This document shows positions 23,600-34,867 of a stretch of 64,000 bases of DNA, piece after piece. The first letter of the stretch is position 1. The number at the start of each line of letters is the position of its first letter. The DNA comes from Rhyzopertha dominica (lineage: Eukaryota; Arthropoda; Insecta; Coleoptera; Bostrichidae): positions 3,224,001-3,288,000 of the forward strand of contig QCXZ01000075.1 of NCBI GenBank assembly GCA_025024175.1, written 5' to 3'. Under the pieces are notes generated by a model, which made no database searches, had not been told where the DNA came from, and saw only the letters and a program-made list of their open reading frames with translations. A program made the translations under genes and the position numbers.

Positions 23600-23880
23600 G
23601 TGNACCCTGCTACCCTGTNGTCCCAAAGTTTTTGACTACTTCACGTAAAACTAAATCATTTCATGAAGCCTTCCAATTTTTTTTATTGTNTTATGGCGTC
23701 ATTGATTTCCTTTAAAGATATATCCTCTTCCAGTTGGTGGTTTTGTTCCTTATATGTTTCATATTGTTCTTCTAGTTCTTCGTCACTTCCTGGGAAGTCC
23801 TCACTAGGTGATCTTTGGATGTTAGCATTCTCGCTATTTTTCCATTATATCAGTCTTCTTTAAGTATTATGCCATCTTAT
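23600..23880 (-). pseudogene. RTE-like LINE pre-polymerase fragment
   Basis: With frame shifts the minus strand reads a linker (NGKI..LTSKDH, QLEEDISL-type) followed by ISLKEIND and KNWKASGNDLV-like sequence (the glycine is only inferred across a stop) and LREVVKNFG. This is the 'v..aI..LKn.KApG.D' motif just before LINE reverse transcriptases. Stops interrupt it, and three ambiguous bases lie at 23603, 23619 and 23690. It sits 5' (minus sense) of the 22040-22640 fragment in the correct order. Confidence 0.45.
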
Positions 23881-24059
23881 TAGTTGTTTTTGTCTTTTTA
23901 GTTTACCATTCCTCGAAGTCTTTAAACTTTTATAAAAAAGTTTTTCCATTCTTAATCCAAAGTCTTCTTAATCTGTAACATGTCAGGCTACTTCACGTGA
24001 TGAATTCCAACATCTGCTAGTCCAAATAGACTCCTTTTCGTATGTGCAACTTTTGTGCT

Positions 24060-25140
24060 ACTTTTCCTTGTGCAGACGCTTGCCACACCTTGACGTTCGG
24101 ACCAAAAAAAGGAACTCCAACCTAATAATCAAGTGCGGTATAAAAGTATTCGCGCACAACAATACGCGTCCACGGCATTTTCTGGATGTTCCAACAAAAG
24201 ACCGCTGAACGTTCGAAACGGCCACGAAATTCGGCTTATTAACATTCTGAAATTAATTTGCGCCACAAATTGCCGACCAAAAAAGCAGTAATCACCTCAA
24301 TTTACAACAATCTATTCAAAACCATCAAAATTCTTTTATGGAAACGGGCCCGTCGATGAGTAAAAAAAGGAACACGTCCGATAATATCCAGTCATATATA
24401 TACGCAAGTTCAATAGGGTATATCGGTATTATAAAGAGATTACCAACAATGATTTCAGATTTTTTTAAACGTTGATAGGCGTCAAAATAGCGCTGCGTCA
24501 CTGTAGTCAAGATAGGCCTCGGACACGACGTTCCATTGTTGCGGGAATGATGGGGCCGGTATGCAGAGAAATGATATTAAAATATCGAGAAATAAAATCG
24601 AATCGATTTACGTTGTTTACGGCCCGTGGAATGCGTCTCTAAGAGCCGTACCTTGAAATGACGAATGTCTCTCAAATGCTAGGCCATCTTTATGGTTTCA
24701 TAAAAGGTAACTGTCCTTTTTTACTCAGTCGTTAGGGGAATGGAGCTTTCGAACCCAAGATTTGACGTGGAAGCGTGCACCTGTTCTTTTTCGTCATATC
24801 GGGTCGTATCTCGACGGTCATGTAAGTGGCCTTAATATATACCCTTTTGAACGCTGGGAGTTCGAAGTTTTACGTGGAATAGGAAAATGGGAGTGTGGCA
24901 GGTCTGACATCAAATTTAATGTGGACGTTTTATCAAGTTCACCGGTTAGAATTGAAAATGGTGAGGGGATCTATCAATTCCACACTGCAAGCCCTACATA
25001 CCGTTACTAAGATCCCCGTCGCAAATTACTGTGATTGGCTGATATTAACTACTGGGGATGCTTATTAATTAAACGAATTCGCGGATTTTAGTAATTGCGC
25101 GGACTCATTCAATTCAGTTTAAGGCTAGTCTCGTTCAAAA
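24060..25140. promoter_or_regulatory. Long GC-enriched tract
   Basis: This roughly 1-kb region has many CpG words (gaacgttcgaaacggcc, cgggcccgtcgatgag, gggtcgtatctcgacgg) and homeodomain-like TTAATTAAACG near 25065. Short frames on both strands (such as 24762-25010 plus) have no recognisable protein motif. It is the longest such island in the window and looks like conserved non-coding DNA. Confidence 0.4.
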
Positions 25141-25157
25141 TCCGGAAATTTTGAACC

Positions 25158-26527
25158 CATGGGCGTACCGAAGGGAGGACAAGGGGGCAACTGCTTACCC
25201 TGGACCCGGGTTGCCAACTCTGGGCCCTTCCAGTTTCCCATACGTTTAGCTGGTAAATTATGTGTGTACACCTAAAAATTGCCTTATTTACAAAATTGTA
25301 AATACAGTAAAATTTGTAGGCAAGTGTATTTCACAATTTTCATCCAGAACTCATATTTGACCCTTGCAAATAACCTTCTTTAATAAGTCGTTGTCATATG
25401 GTTTCCGAGCTTAATCGATGCCATGTACGTTTAAAGCTGTAACTGTATAACGATCTTGTTGTTATGAATCGTTGTCTTAGGGCGGATATAGTTTTAAAAG
25501 ACTATCTTGGTCAGGATGAGTCATAACACGATTTCTGCTTAGTTCAGCTCTTCTATATTTTCCTATAAAGATTGTTCAACTAAGTATTGTTATATGGAAT
25601 CACATCAGAATCTGTCATATATTCGATGATAACTCTAACTTTTGTACCAAATTTCTAAATTCACACTACATTTTAACAATTAATAAAAAAAACAGAAGAA
25701 AACTAAAAATCCAGCCGAACTCACATTTATGAAAGTCAATTTATTTAATATAAGTTTTAGGAATCGAGTAAAAACATTATCAGCACGAATTAAAACCCGG
25801 TGTGTTTTTAAAAATGCAATTAAATATATTTCAGTTTATTTAAATGAAGCTTAATTTGGTTAAAACATTAAGTAGTGGGTTAATTTTTGAGAGCAATGCA
25901 TACTGGCGATCTAAGAAGGTTGGCTTGACGCATAATGCTGAGGCATTTGTCATTCTGAGTTTTAATAATGTTAGTTATCCATCGAATTGCTTTCCCTGTA
26001 GAGTAAAAATTACTGCAATTGTATCTATAGCACCTATACATATGAACTCCCAGCTTAAATTTCTAAAGCTTCTGGTGTGAGAAGTTGAAACTACTAAAAG
26101 CGCATCGGTTAATGCATTAGTCTTTGATATGTGTTAATTCTGAATCAGAGAACGTGCTCCTATTAGTAGAACCTTTAAGGTGAAATTTGTGTTCGTTTGG
26201 TACTTCGTATGATATCAAACGCGAGAGCGATGCAACTGAATGCGCCTCACCTAACATTCAATAACGGAATTAGTAATAAAGGGGTTTTGTATGATCTGCG
26301 TACATAGAAAACATAAGTAATTTGGGTCTTTATTTCACAGAAGATGTTTTAAGTCACGTTGCAGAAAATCCACCAATATTATTCATGGAATAAATAGGTA
26401 CTTCATTAATTATTTAAGTGCCTATATCTTATAAACATTTATTATTTCTATTTATGTTGAATTATACTCCACAGGACGTTCCTGCTTTTCTCCCCCCCCC
26501 CCAGACCAAAAGCTGGGTACGCCCATG
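25158..26527. repeat. Segment bounded by inverted ATGGGCGTACC, possible non-autonomous element
   Basis: ATGGGCGTACC at about 25159 and its reverse complement GGTACGCCCAT at about 26516 bracket roughly 1.37 kb. Both ends carry G-rich (or C-rich) runs just inside. No transposase is visible. An unrelated GGGCGTAGCT word near 60872 suggests a wider family of such ends. The boundaries could be coincidental. Confidence 0.3.
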
Positions 26528-26529
26528 TT

Positions 26530-27700
26530 CGAACCGCTAGATATTCTGTTTTGATCTTCTTTTTGTTCAAGCTATTGCACATATGGGAAAAGACACTTTC
26601 TGAAGTTTTATTTAACATAATGCAACAGTAATTTAATGATACTTTTTGATTTATGGAAAATTTCACGACTCACTAGAAATTTGGTTGGCAGAATAATCAT
26701 CGAACGTTCCTATTTTTAATTTTACATAAGAAGTCTAGATACATAAGTTGTAGAAAATGATGTCCACAGAATTTAAGACCGCAATATTTAATTTTTTCAT
26801 GGCTAACGAGATCAAATTCAGGATAAAACAAAAAATGACCCCTTACATCCTTTCAATAATCATATTAAGCTTCACATCGTTGGGAAGATTCAAAATGGAT
26901 TCACGTATACTCAAACAAGTTATTGTTGTTTAGAAATTTGGGTAGTTAACTTAATAACAACAAGGTAGTAGCTAATTCCTTTAATTAGCGAAGAATGAAA
27001 ATGGTAGTAAAATATTAAATGTACAATAATTTTGACATTTGAAGCGTTTTGAGCAGTACTGTTGATAAACACCATTAAAATATTAAATATTTCTACATTT
27101 CTTTTCATCTACACAACGGTATTATCTTAATTAGAAATAATAGGTCTTTTTGACTATAGCAAAAGCAAAACGAACTACGGTTTCCATATAAAAAATGCAA
27201 GTTTGTATTTATCTCATAAATGTGTCCCCCTAAAAATAATTCTAAGTATGTCATAGGATTAAACATATAAATATATATCGAAAATGTCTACAGATTTGTT
27301 GGATCTACATTCCTAAGCAAGATATTGAGGATTGAAGAAGTGTAAGGTTATTCAAAAGTTAGCTGGCTATTTGCGTTTTCATTTTCTTTACTTGGCAAAC
27401 ATTCTTCTGTTACTAACAGAAATGTTTTTTCTCGCAGGCATTTATTTCTTTCCTTCAGTTTTTATAGTTGATTCATCTACTCCTCTTAATTATTTCGGTA
27501 GATTTTACAACAGGGCTGATAATATTTACTGTGTGGTTGTTCGTAGTTTGATGTTTCCACAGTTTATTGGTACCCATTAAATATTATGATCTTCAAGTTT
27601 ATCTAGTTTTAAGTCGATTATACAGTAGCCTCTGGATTATTTCGAATGCAGTACATATTTACTGGTGCTGATATCTGTAATTTTTACTGTCGGCTTGCAA
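26530..27700. other. AT-rich DNA without a recognised gene
   Basis: No supported feature; short frames show no motif. A poly-C run of about 12 lies just before it at 26491-26502. Confidence 0.45.
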
Positions 27701-27719
27701 ACTGATTAGTATACTGTCA

Positions 27720-28320
27720 CAAAAAGTCTTCAACTGGGTTGGCATGTTGGCAGTAGGATTCCCAATCTTATGCAGCAAATCCATTGAAAACGTAGAGATT
27801 TGATCTTGCCCAAATTAAAGTGTACTTTTCTACCTGCAAAAAATGTTGATTGCAGCCCAAACCATCTCATTTGGGTTCAAGTTGGGGTGAGAGGGTGGAA
27901 GTCGGAGAACATCATAGCCCTTGTCATTTAGCAACTTGTCAATGACATATGTTTTGAAACGGCGTTTATAAACTTAATCGATTCATATAATTTGACCTTT
28001 AATATACTCGGTGAAAATAAAGTATTTGCGATGAAGAAACCCCCTAGGCCCGTTTTGGATGCAGTCTTCTTCGTTTTTTGTCTAGCGTCAAAAAACTTCC
28101 TTGCTCACCATTGCTTTCATTTATTGAGCGACATTCTGCACACTCCTCAGATTGACAAGTCGCCAGGGCAACACGCTCCTGAAGGTCCTTTAAGGGTTGA
28201 TTCGGGTCTGCTTCCCGCCACACAAAGTGTATCACTTTTGCGATAACTTCTTGGGTTTAGTGGCACAACTTTTTATTTTTCAGTTTGGAACTAATTTCCA
28301 TGATAAAATTGAAACGCAAA
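27720..28320 (-). pseudogene. DDE transposase relic with N-terminal HTH
   Basis: The minus strand begins near 28300 with MEISSKLKNK and continues EVIAKVIHFVWREAD, QPLKDLQERVALAT (HTH-type) and LTLDKKRRRLHPKR. After a gap it reads RRFKTYVIDKLLNDKGYDVL, RLPPSHPNLNPNEMVWAAI. The last motif is the third acidic box of an IS630/Tc1-type DDE_3 domain ('LPPYHPdLNPIEmiWa'), with its Glu kept. The whole central catalytic part, with two Asp residues, is missing or unreadable. This belongs to a family often found in insects and distinct from the mariner and Tc3-like copies here. Confidence 0.6.
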
Positions 28321-28539
28321 CTGAACGCACACTTCCAATGGAATGGTTATATTTTTTTCAAAATACCTTCAACAGTTACTCGAAATTTAGAAGAGTTTTC
28401 CACCCCTATCCTTTGAGAAAAATCCCGTAATTTTAGACTCAGTAAGGAATACGTATACTTACTTGCTTTGATTCTAAGTCGAAGCTGATATGAGATGACC
28501 TAATAGCGAAGGTGATATTGTTAAATGCCATAACGCCTT

Positions 28540-28830
28540 CAGCGAGATGCCCCCTCATGTTTCTCAAACTGCTCGTGACTCGGGTAAGCTGCCTTTTTTG
28601 CGTTCTGCTCGGCTAAGACGATGATCGAGCGTGTAAACCCCCTGAAAATAACGATCCGATTGTCCGTAAAAGCATTCAATAATGGGAATGCCCCCGCGGT
28701 ACTTTTTACAGAAATAATCGACCCCCCGTCGTTTTCGATATTGGGACCATTATTTAAATATCGGAGTCGTCGATTGCCTCAAACGGACTGTTCGATCTCC
28801 TTCTGCCAGTGAGGGGGACTTCAATCAGGT
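28540..28830. promoter_or_regulatory. GC-enriched tract
   Basis: CpG-rich words (cgatgatcgagcgtg, cccccgcggt, cccccgtcgttttcg) occur in AT-rich surroundings. A 63-codon frame has no motif. It is probably one of the conserved non-coding tracts. Confidence 0.35.
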
Positions 28831-28993
28831 TGCTTTGATCGGCGTGTATCATTGTCGATGTGTTAATCACAAACGTGAAAGCTATCTTGACTATTTATCT
28901 ATATATGCAGGAATTGGTTTTGTCGTTATTTGTTGCCTGAGGTGTAGTTCCATCCAATAAATCGAACGCTTTTCGAAATATTCTTCGTCCAGA

Positions 28994-29149
28994 GGGAAAT
29001 CGAGCATTAACCCTAATGACGACATTCATGAACTTCATGTAATATTTTGGTTTGAATTTGTAATATTTTGTGGGAAATCGAGCATTAACCCTAATGACGA
29101 CATTCATGAACTTCATGTAATATTTTGGTTTGAATTTGTAATATTTTGT
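28994..29149. repeat. Perfect tandem duplication, 2 x 78 bp
   Basis: The unit 28994-29071 is repeated at 29072-29149, apparently without difference. Because 78 is a multiple of 3, a minus-strand frame (29212-28895) remains open through both, giving a repeated 26-residue block (including KPKYYMKFMNVVIRVNARFP). I do not recognise this protein. The duplication lies 54 bp from the mariner insertion at 29205. Confidence 0.9.
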
Positions 29150-29204
29150 GATTTGGCATCCAGGACATTTTTTGCTTTCTCGTTCAATAACGGAGTGTAT
29201 GGTA

Positions 29205-30536
29205 CGAGGCATGTTTTTTAAGTAAGTACCGTTTTGGAATTAAAAAAAAGACGTGCAAAGATATCGCAATAATTTTATCTTACATGAAAGCCTGTACCTT
29301 AATCTACTTTTCTACATAATTTCCGTGAATATTGAGGCACTTGTCATAACGTGGCACCAGTTTTTAAATACCCTCCTCATAAAATTCTGCCGCCTGACTT
29401 GTTAACCACTGTATCACAAATGTTTCGACTTCGTTATCGTCTTGAAGACGCTGACCACCCAGGTGTTTCTTCAAGTGCAGGAACAAATGGTAGTCGCTGG
29501 GCGCCAGACCAGGGCTGTATGGAAGATGATCTAGAGTTTCCCATTTAAAAGATTTGATGACATCTTTGGTCCGATTAGCCACATGTGGACGGGCAATGTC
29601 ATGCAGCAAAACGATACCCTTACTCAACTTGCCACGTCTTTTGTTCTGGATTGCACGACGCAGATTGTTCAATGTCTTACAATAAGACGCTGCATTGATT
29701 GTCTCATTACGAGGCAGAAACTCCACTAGCAATACTCCTTTTCTGTCCCAAAAAACTGTGCACATGATTTTCCGGGCAGAAATTGTTTGCTTAAACTTCA
29801 CTTTTTTGGGTGATGATGAATGTCGCCATTCCATGGATTCTTGTTTCGATTCCGGTGTGACGTAGGCCACCCATGTTTCGTCACCAGTAACAATTTGGTC
29901 TAAAAAATCTTCACCTTGGTTGTGGTACCGGTCAAGGAAAGTCAATGCACTGCCTAAACGTTGGGTTTTGTGCAAATCCGTCAACATTTTCGGAACCCAA
30001 CGCGAACACAATTTCCGGTAATTCAAGTTCTCGGTCACAATGCGATACAAAACACTACGAGAATATTGAGGAAAGCAGTCGCACAATGATGAAATTGTAA
30101 AGCGTCTGTTTTCTCTCGCCTTTTCGTTCACTTTCGGCACCAAATCTTCATTAACGACCGAAGGACGCCCACTCCGTTCTTCATCATGCACATTTGTGCG
30201 GCCATCTTTAAATGCTCTCACCCATTTCCTTACCATTCCATCACTCATAATGTTTTGTCCGTAAACTTCACAGATCTCACGATGAATATCGATCGGTTTT
30301 ACGCCTTTAGCACTAAGAAATCGTATAACAGCCCGTACTTCACAATCGGCGGGACTCACGATTGTCGGAGGCATCTTAAACACTCAGTAAACAACGTATA
30401 CAATGAAGAATCAAACTGTAATGGCGTCAGTGCGTAGATAAGAGATGTAGGTAACCAGCGCGCATGCGCGGTACGCCGACCGTAGCGCTTTGGCAGCGGA
30501 ATCGCAAAACGGTACTTACTTAAAGAACATGCTTCG
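29205..30536 (-). mobile_element. Mariner copy 2, nearly complete
   Basis: The element is 1332 bp with inverted ends (CGAGGCATGTTTTTTAAGTA at the left; right end with a few differences) and TA at 29203-29204 and 30537-30538. It carries one long transposase frame. It is closely related to copy 1 at 8993-10045, differing mainly by indels. This length and the TA duplication are standard for mariner. Confidence 0.95.
29364..30383 (-). CDS. Mariner transposase with premature stop near the C-terminus
   Basis: This 339-codon frame encodes a cut-and-paste transposase that would bind the TIRs and catalyse TA-targeted transposition in the nucleus. An HTH (residues about 15-60) is followed by WVRAFKDGRTNVHDE. 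The catalytic triad is readable: the first Asp in TGDETW (about residue 168), the second in VLLHDIARPHVA, and the third 35 residues later in LAPSDYHLF, giving the mariner DD34D spacing. Two near-invariant neighbours are changed (HDN to HDI; SPDLAP to SPGLAP). The frame ends at a TAA where copy 1 has CAA (Gln), removing about 21 C-terminal residues. Start is the ATG at 30383, with an alternative at 30374. Activity is doubtful. Confidence 0.92.
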   Translation of the reverse strand: MFKMPPTIVSPADCEVRAVIRFLSAKGVKPIDIHREICEVYGQNIMSDGMVRKWVRAFKDGRTNVHDEERSGRPSVVNEDLVPKVNEKARENRRFTISSLCDCFPQYSRSVLYRIVTENLNYRKLCSRWVPKMLTDLHKTQRLGSALTFLDRYHNQGEDFLDQIVTGDETWVAYVTPESKQESMEWRHSSSPKKVKFKQTISARKIMCTVFWDRKGVLLVEFLPRNETINAASYCKTLNNLRRAIQNKRRGKLSKGIVLLHDIARPHVANRTKDVIKSFKWETLDHLPYSPGLAPSDYHLFLHLKKHLGGQRLQDDNEVETFVIQWLTSQAAEFYEEGI

Positions 30537-31323
30537 TATTTGCCTCCATGTGGGTGTGTCCGCGCAACAGAATCTATTTTTTTAACCTGCGGATTCACTG
30601 CTAAAAGATATAACTTAGTAGCACATTATCATCTGCAGATTTCGATTTTGCGCTTGGTAGTTGCTGGTCCAGATGGTTGTTTAAGTTGTGGTCTTTGGAT
30701 ATCTCGCTTCTTTGGCCTTGTTTTCTGTAGAATCGCTAAGAGTATAATTGAAACACCATAATTTTAAACTATAAAAACTTTGTGTATTAGTTAGTTTTTA
30801 AAAAAGTATTTACTTTCCTTCTAATTACAGGAGTTTCTTCAATGCAAGAACATACAAATTTTTTGCTTTATTGACATTTATTTGTTCCGGAAATCTTCAT
30901 GAATTTCCCGCTTAACAATTTTTTTGTTTTACTAGATTCATACTCTTGGCCAAGCATCCTACTCCTTTTCCACTAACTTTCATTTCTTAACCTCTTCTTT
31001 CCTTTCCTCCATTCATTTCTGCTTTTGTTTATTTCTTGTTCGTTAGAATTTAAATATTCTTGTTTTTCTTCCGATGCTCTACCTGTGGCGTCAGATATAC
31101 ATACGATCGTATTATATTCTTGAGCATATAAGAACTGCAAGAATCTAGAAATGGTTCTTCTACTCCAGTAGAATTGTCAGCTATTTTAGCGTATGCGACT
31201 GACGCTGCCTGTAGATTGACTTCTTTATCGAAGTTGGGCACCGCTAAAGCTTTCAGGTCATGAGGTTCTGAATGTGCAATGGAAACATTAATTGTATGTC
31301 ATTATCTTGTACAATTTTTAACA

Positions 31324-31930
31324 TGGATGGCGTTAAAGTATACGTAGTCGACATTCTAGTTCATAACAAAACTAAAGAAATGCATGACAAAATTCTAAAA
31401 AAAGTCTTGCAGATTGCTAAATAAAGGGATATAAAATTGAGTTTAGAAAAATGCAAATTTGGCAAGAATAAAATTTCATGTTTGGGTTATAATTTCTCAA
31501 GTCAAGGTGTGTCAGTTGATCAAGAAAAAGTAAAAGCTATTATAGAAATGAAAATTCCCGAAAGCAAAAAATACTTGCAGAGATTTCTTGGAATTGTAAC
31601 GTACGTGGGAAGATTTATAAATAACTTGTCAGAAAAATACCTGCTTCTTTAACAGGAATTCTGAAAAATAGAACTGGGGACATGAACAAAATAGATCGTT
31701 TGAAGAATTAAAAAATTTAATTGCGAACGAAGAAACAAGAATTTCGGTGGACGCATCAAAATTAGGTTTGGGTGGTATTTTATTACAGAGAGGAATGCCT
31801 TGTGCATATGTTTCGAAAGCTATGACAAGTACTCAAAATAAATATGCTCAAATTGAAAAAGAATTGCTCGCAGTATGTTTCGGTGTGAATAAAATCGTTA
31901 CATTTTCGGAAAAAAGACTATAATTGTACG
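31324..31930 (+). pseudogene. Ty3/gypsy pol fragment (RT end and RNase H)
   Basis: The frame begins MDGVKVYVVDILVHNKT, the reverse-transcriptase active site, which should read YVDD; the first Asp is Val. It continues with MSLEKCKFGKNKISCLGY, VSVDQEKVKAI and RFLGIVTYVGRFI, the conserved end of gypsy RT. RNase H follows with FEELKNLI, ISVDASKLGLGGILLQ and YAQIEKELLAVCFGV, holding the first Asp and the Glu of that domain. Stops occur at about 31422 and 31650 and the frame shifts. No integrase, gag or LTR was found, so this is a broken internal piece. Confidence 0.85.
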
Positions 31931-31934
31931 ATTA

Positions 31935-34860
31935 TCTAATCTTCTTTTTCAATATCATTACAATTCCATACTTAAATTACTAAAATGTAAAATTTTAATT
32001 CATTTATAGTTTAAATTGTCAAAAACTAATTTCACTTTTTAAAGCATGAAATTTGAATCATTTATGTAAGCACAACTGGTTTGTTCCAAGAGCAGAGTCA
32101 ACTTTACTGTTCTTAATGCTTCATAATTAGCATACTTCCTTCCACCATTTTAGGTATCCTGAGCGAAAAGAAAACTGGAAAAGATACTATTTTGCTCTGG
32201 CGTATTGATATGGATATTCAACTTTTTCTTAACTTGATAAGAAAAACTAAACTGACCTCTATAGCGATGTCATTTGCTACAATTGCAAAATATCTTAATT
32301 TTTTAATTTTTCTAGCGAAAGTGTTGTAAAATTCTGAGAAACATGATTTTTTTGAGAAACTTAAAAAGGAAGAAAAATCTAGTACAACCCTCACAGAGGT
32401 TTAAAAATATCGAAGAAAACGAAACTATTAATCCAGTAGAAGAAAATATAAGAGAATACTAAATACCTGCTCATTACCATCAAATTTCTAGTGTATCGTT
32501 AATGAAAGATTAAATTTTTCGTGAACACACAGACTTTGGTACCTTTGCTACCGGGGCCCCAAAACATTGGAAGATTAAAGGCATGTTGTGAGCAAGAAAT
32601 TACTTTAAATAAACTCGCATTGATTTTTAAAAACAATAGCGATGGAAAGAGTTATCTCAGTTGTCATATACCCCACTCTTATTATTTAGGTAGGTATAAC
32701 AAAACAGAACATTACAACAATAAAACATAGTCAGTTTCCGTCAGTTTTGTTCTATTTTATTTAATATTGTAGAATAATGCTCAAGCAATACCACTACTAT
32801 AGTAGATAAAATTTTTCCATATTCGAGTGTGTTGCACTCCTCTCTTCAGATGAAGAAGATCTCTACACGTCAGCGCGGACCGCTAAGCAATGATATGCAA
32901 AATAACCCACTCGATTCGACGATCTTTCCCACAAAGCAGCCCCTTTTTATAAATCTGTTGCCTCTTAAAAGCTTTCAATCTTATTTCTGGACGCAACCAA
33001 AAAAAACCTGGCCGCAGCGTTTTAAAATTAAAATTCCATAATTGTGCTTAGTCAGGTCGGACCTGATTAGATCTTACCAGTAATTAGTGGTTGAGTTTGT
33101 GAGGCATATTTTAGTATAACCGTAAGAAACAGACCGGGATGGGATACCGCACCTTCCTGACTGATTTAATGTACGGTGAATATGAACCAGGTTGTTAATA
33201 TTCCGAGTGTTTCAATGAGTCACAAACTAATTGAATTGTTAACATGGTTCAAATGCTTATTTTTGGAGATTTCTGGGGCCAACTGCTGGCACCCAAGTCA
33301 TTAATCTGTTTTTCCGAAAAATTAATTATTTCTCACTTCTTGTGAATGCAGCTGTAAATTTTTTACTAAAAACATATCACATTTGCACTGCATTAGAAAT
33401 AAAGTAACTTACATCCTTAATGGCAAGTCTATGGATTCATCATGTCATCAGTATTCACAAGCATCAATTTATCCTTTGAAAATTTACTTGATGCATGAAT
33501 AAAATGAAGACGATTGTGATAAAAAAGAACTGGAATTTTAATCAAACATATCAAAAATATTTCACATTTTTTTACAATACTTGCTTCTCAGACGATCTTA
33601 CACTTTTCTTAATTTGTATATTAATGGGTACAACAGCAGATACTGGAGCAATGATAATCCTCATTTAATGCTAAAAGTACACACCAAGAGACCAAAAAAT
33701 TCCACTGTATCAAGAGAGATTTTATATCTCAATACGTCTGTCTGACCTCCTTCGATTTTTATGGAATTTCCCCTTAATAATTTATAAATATGTAATGTTT
33801 ACAAAAGGTTAGTTTATCTTACTTGTGAAACAAGGTTTCAGAAAATGAAACGTATGGTGCATTAGAAACACAAATTAATATTAACATTAAATGTAAAAAT
33901 ATGATTTCAATAACAAAATAGGAGTAAAATTATTGTACGAAATAAATAATAACCAAAACTTACTTACCTCATTTGAAAATATAAAAATACATTTCCCAAC
34001 AAAATGCAAAAATGTGTCTTGGTTTTGAAAACACCCTCAACATGTATGTTGTAATCATAATAATAAGGCTTACCTATATCTCGTTGGTTTAATCATCTAT
34101 CACTAGTGTTTGTTTTTTTCGGGTTTGAACACGATTTTTATTTTGACGGGCTAGTTTACTACAAAAATTGTAAACATATTATTTAAAAGTGTGGAATAAC
34201 AAGCTTACTTATATAAATATGAACTTTACAGCAAAATTTTATTTTTCTTGGGCCTATTTCTTCAAATTTTTGTATGTCAGCGCACTTCCATGATGGCGTA
34301 ATTGTTTTGCTTTTTTATGGAGACCAAGCCAATTTCACATCCTTAAAAAAACTTATATTGTATGGTTTGATAACAAAATTATTGTGAAAATTTTAGATTA
34401 ATCTATAAAATACATTTTGCTTGTTTTCATCCATTTGACGAAATTCTAATACCCGTAATAATTTATTCACTTAAAGTAATCCTAACATCAAATTAAAAAA
34501 AGAACGAATTTTGCAGCCAGATCAGCAGTATTCCTTCAATTTCGTGTCTGATTCTGGATTTCATCTCTTACAAATTTCGCAGTTCCATTATGTGGTGGAT
34601 GTCATCTTGTTGAATTGACATATTACGGTTTGGAATTCCTTGCCTATGTTCATCGGTAAATAAATGTACAGTATGCAATATAAAAGGAAAAGAACAAACG
34701 GCGCTTACCTTAATTTTCGTAGAATTATCATCAAATGTATAATCGCTGAATAAGTAAAAAAAATCGCCGACTTCATGAATTCATGGCCAACTGTAGTTTC
34801 CATTAAAAAAAAACACACAAACACAACAATAAAAGAGATAAAAGGATTTAAAGAAATACT
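31935..34860. other. Mostly unassigned AT-rich DNA
   Basis: No feature I can support. Around 32340-32470 there is a Lys/Glu-rich coding-like patch that could be more of the gypsy element, but stops break it. A balanced-composition patch lies at 33050-33300. Confidence 0.4.
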
Positions 34861-34867
34861 CAAAATA

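Noticed and set aside
31050..31260. Minus-strand LDSCSSYMLKN as a possible copia protease motif
   Set aside because: Resembles LDSGA.SHM only loosely, with no neighbouring copia domain.
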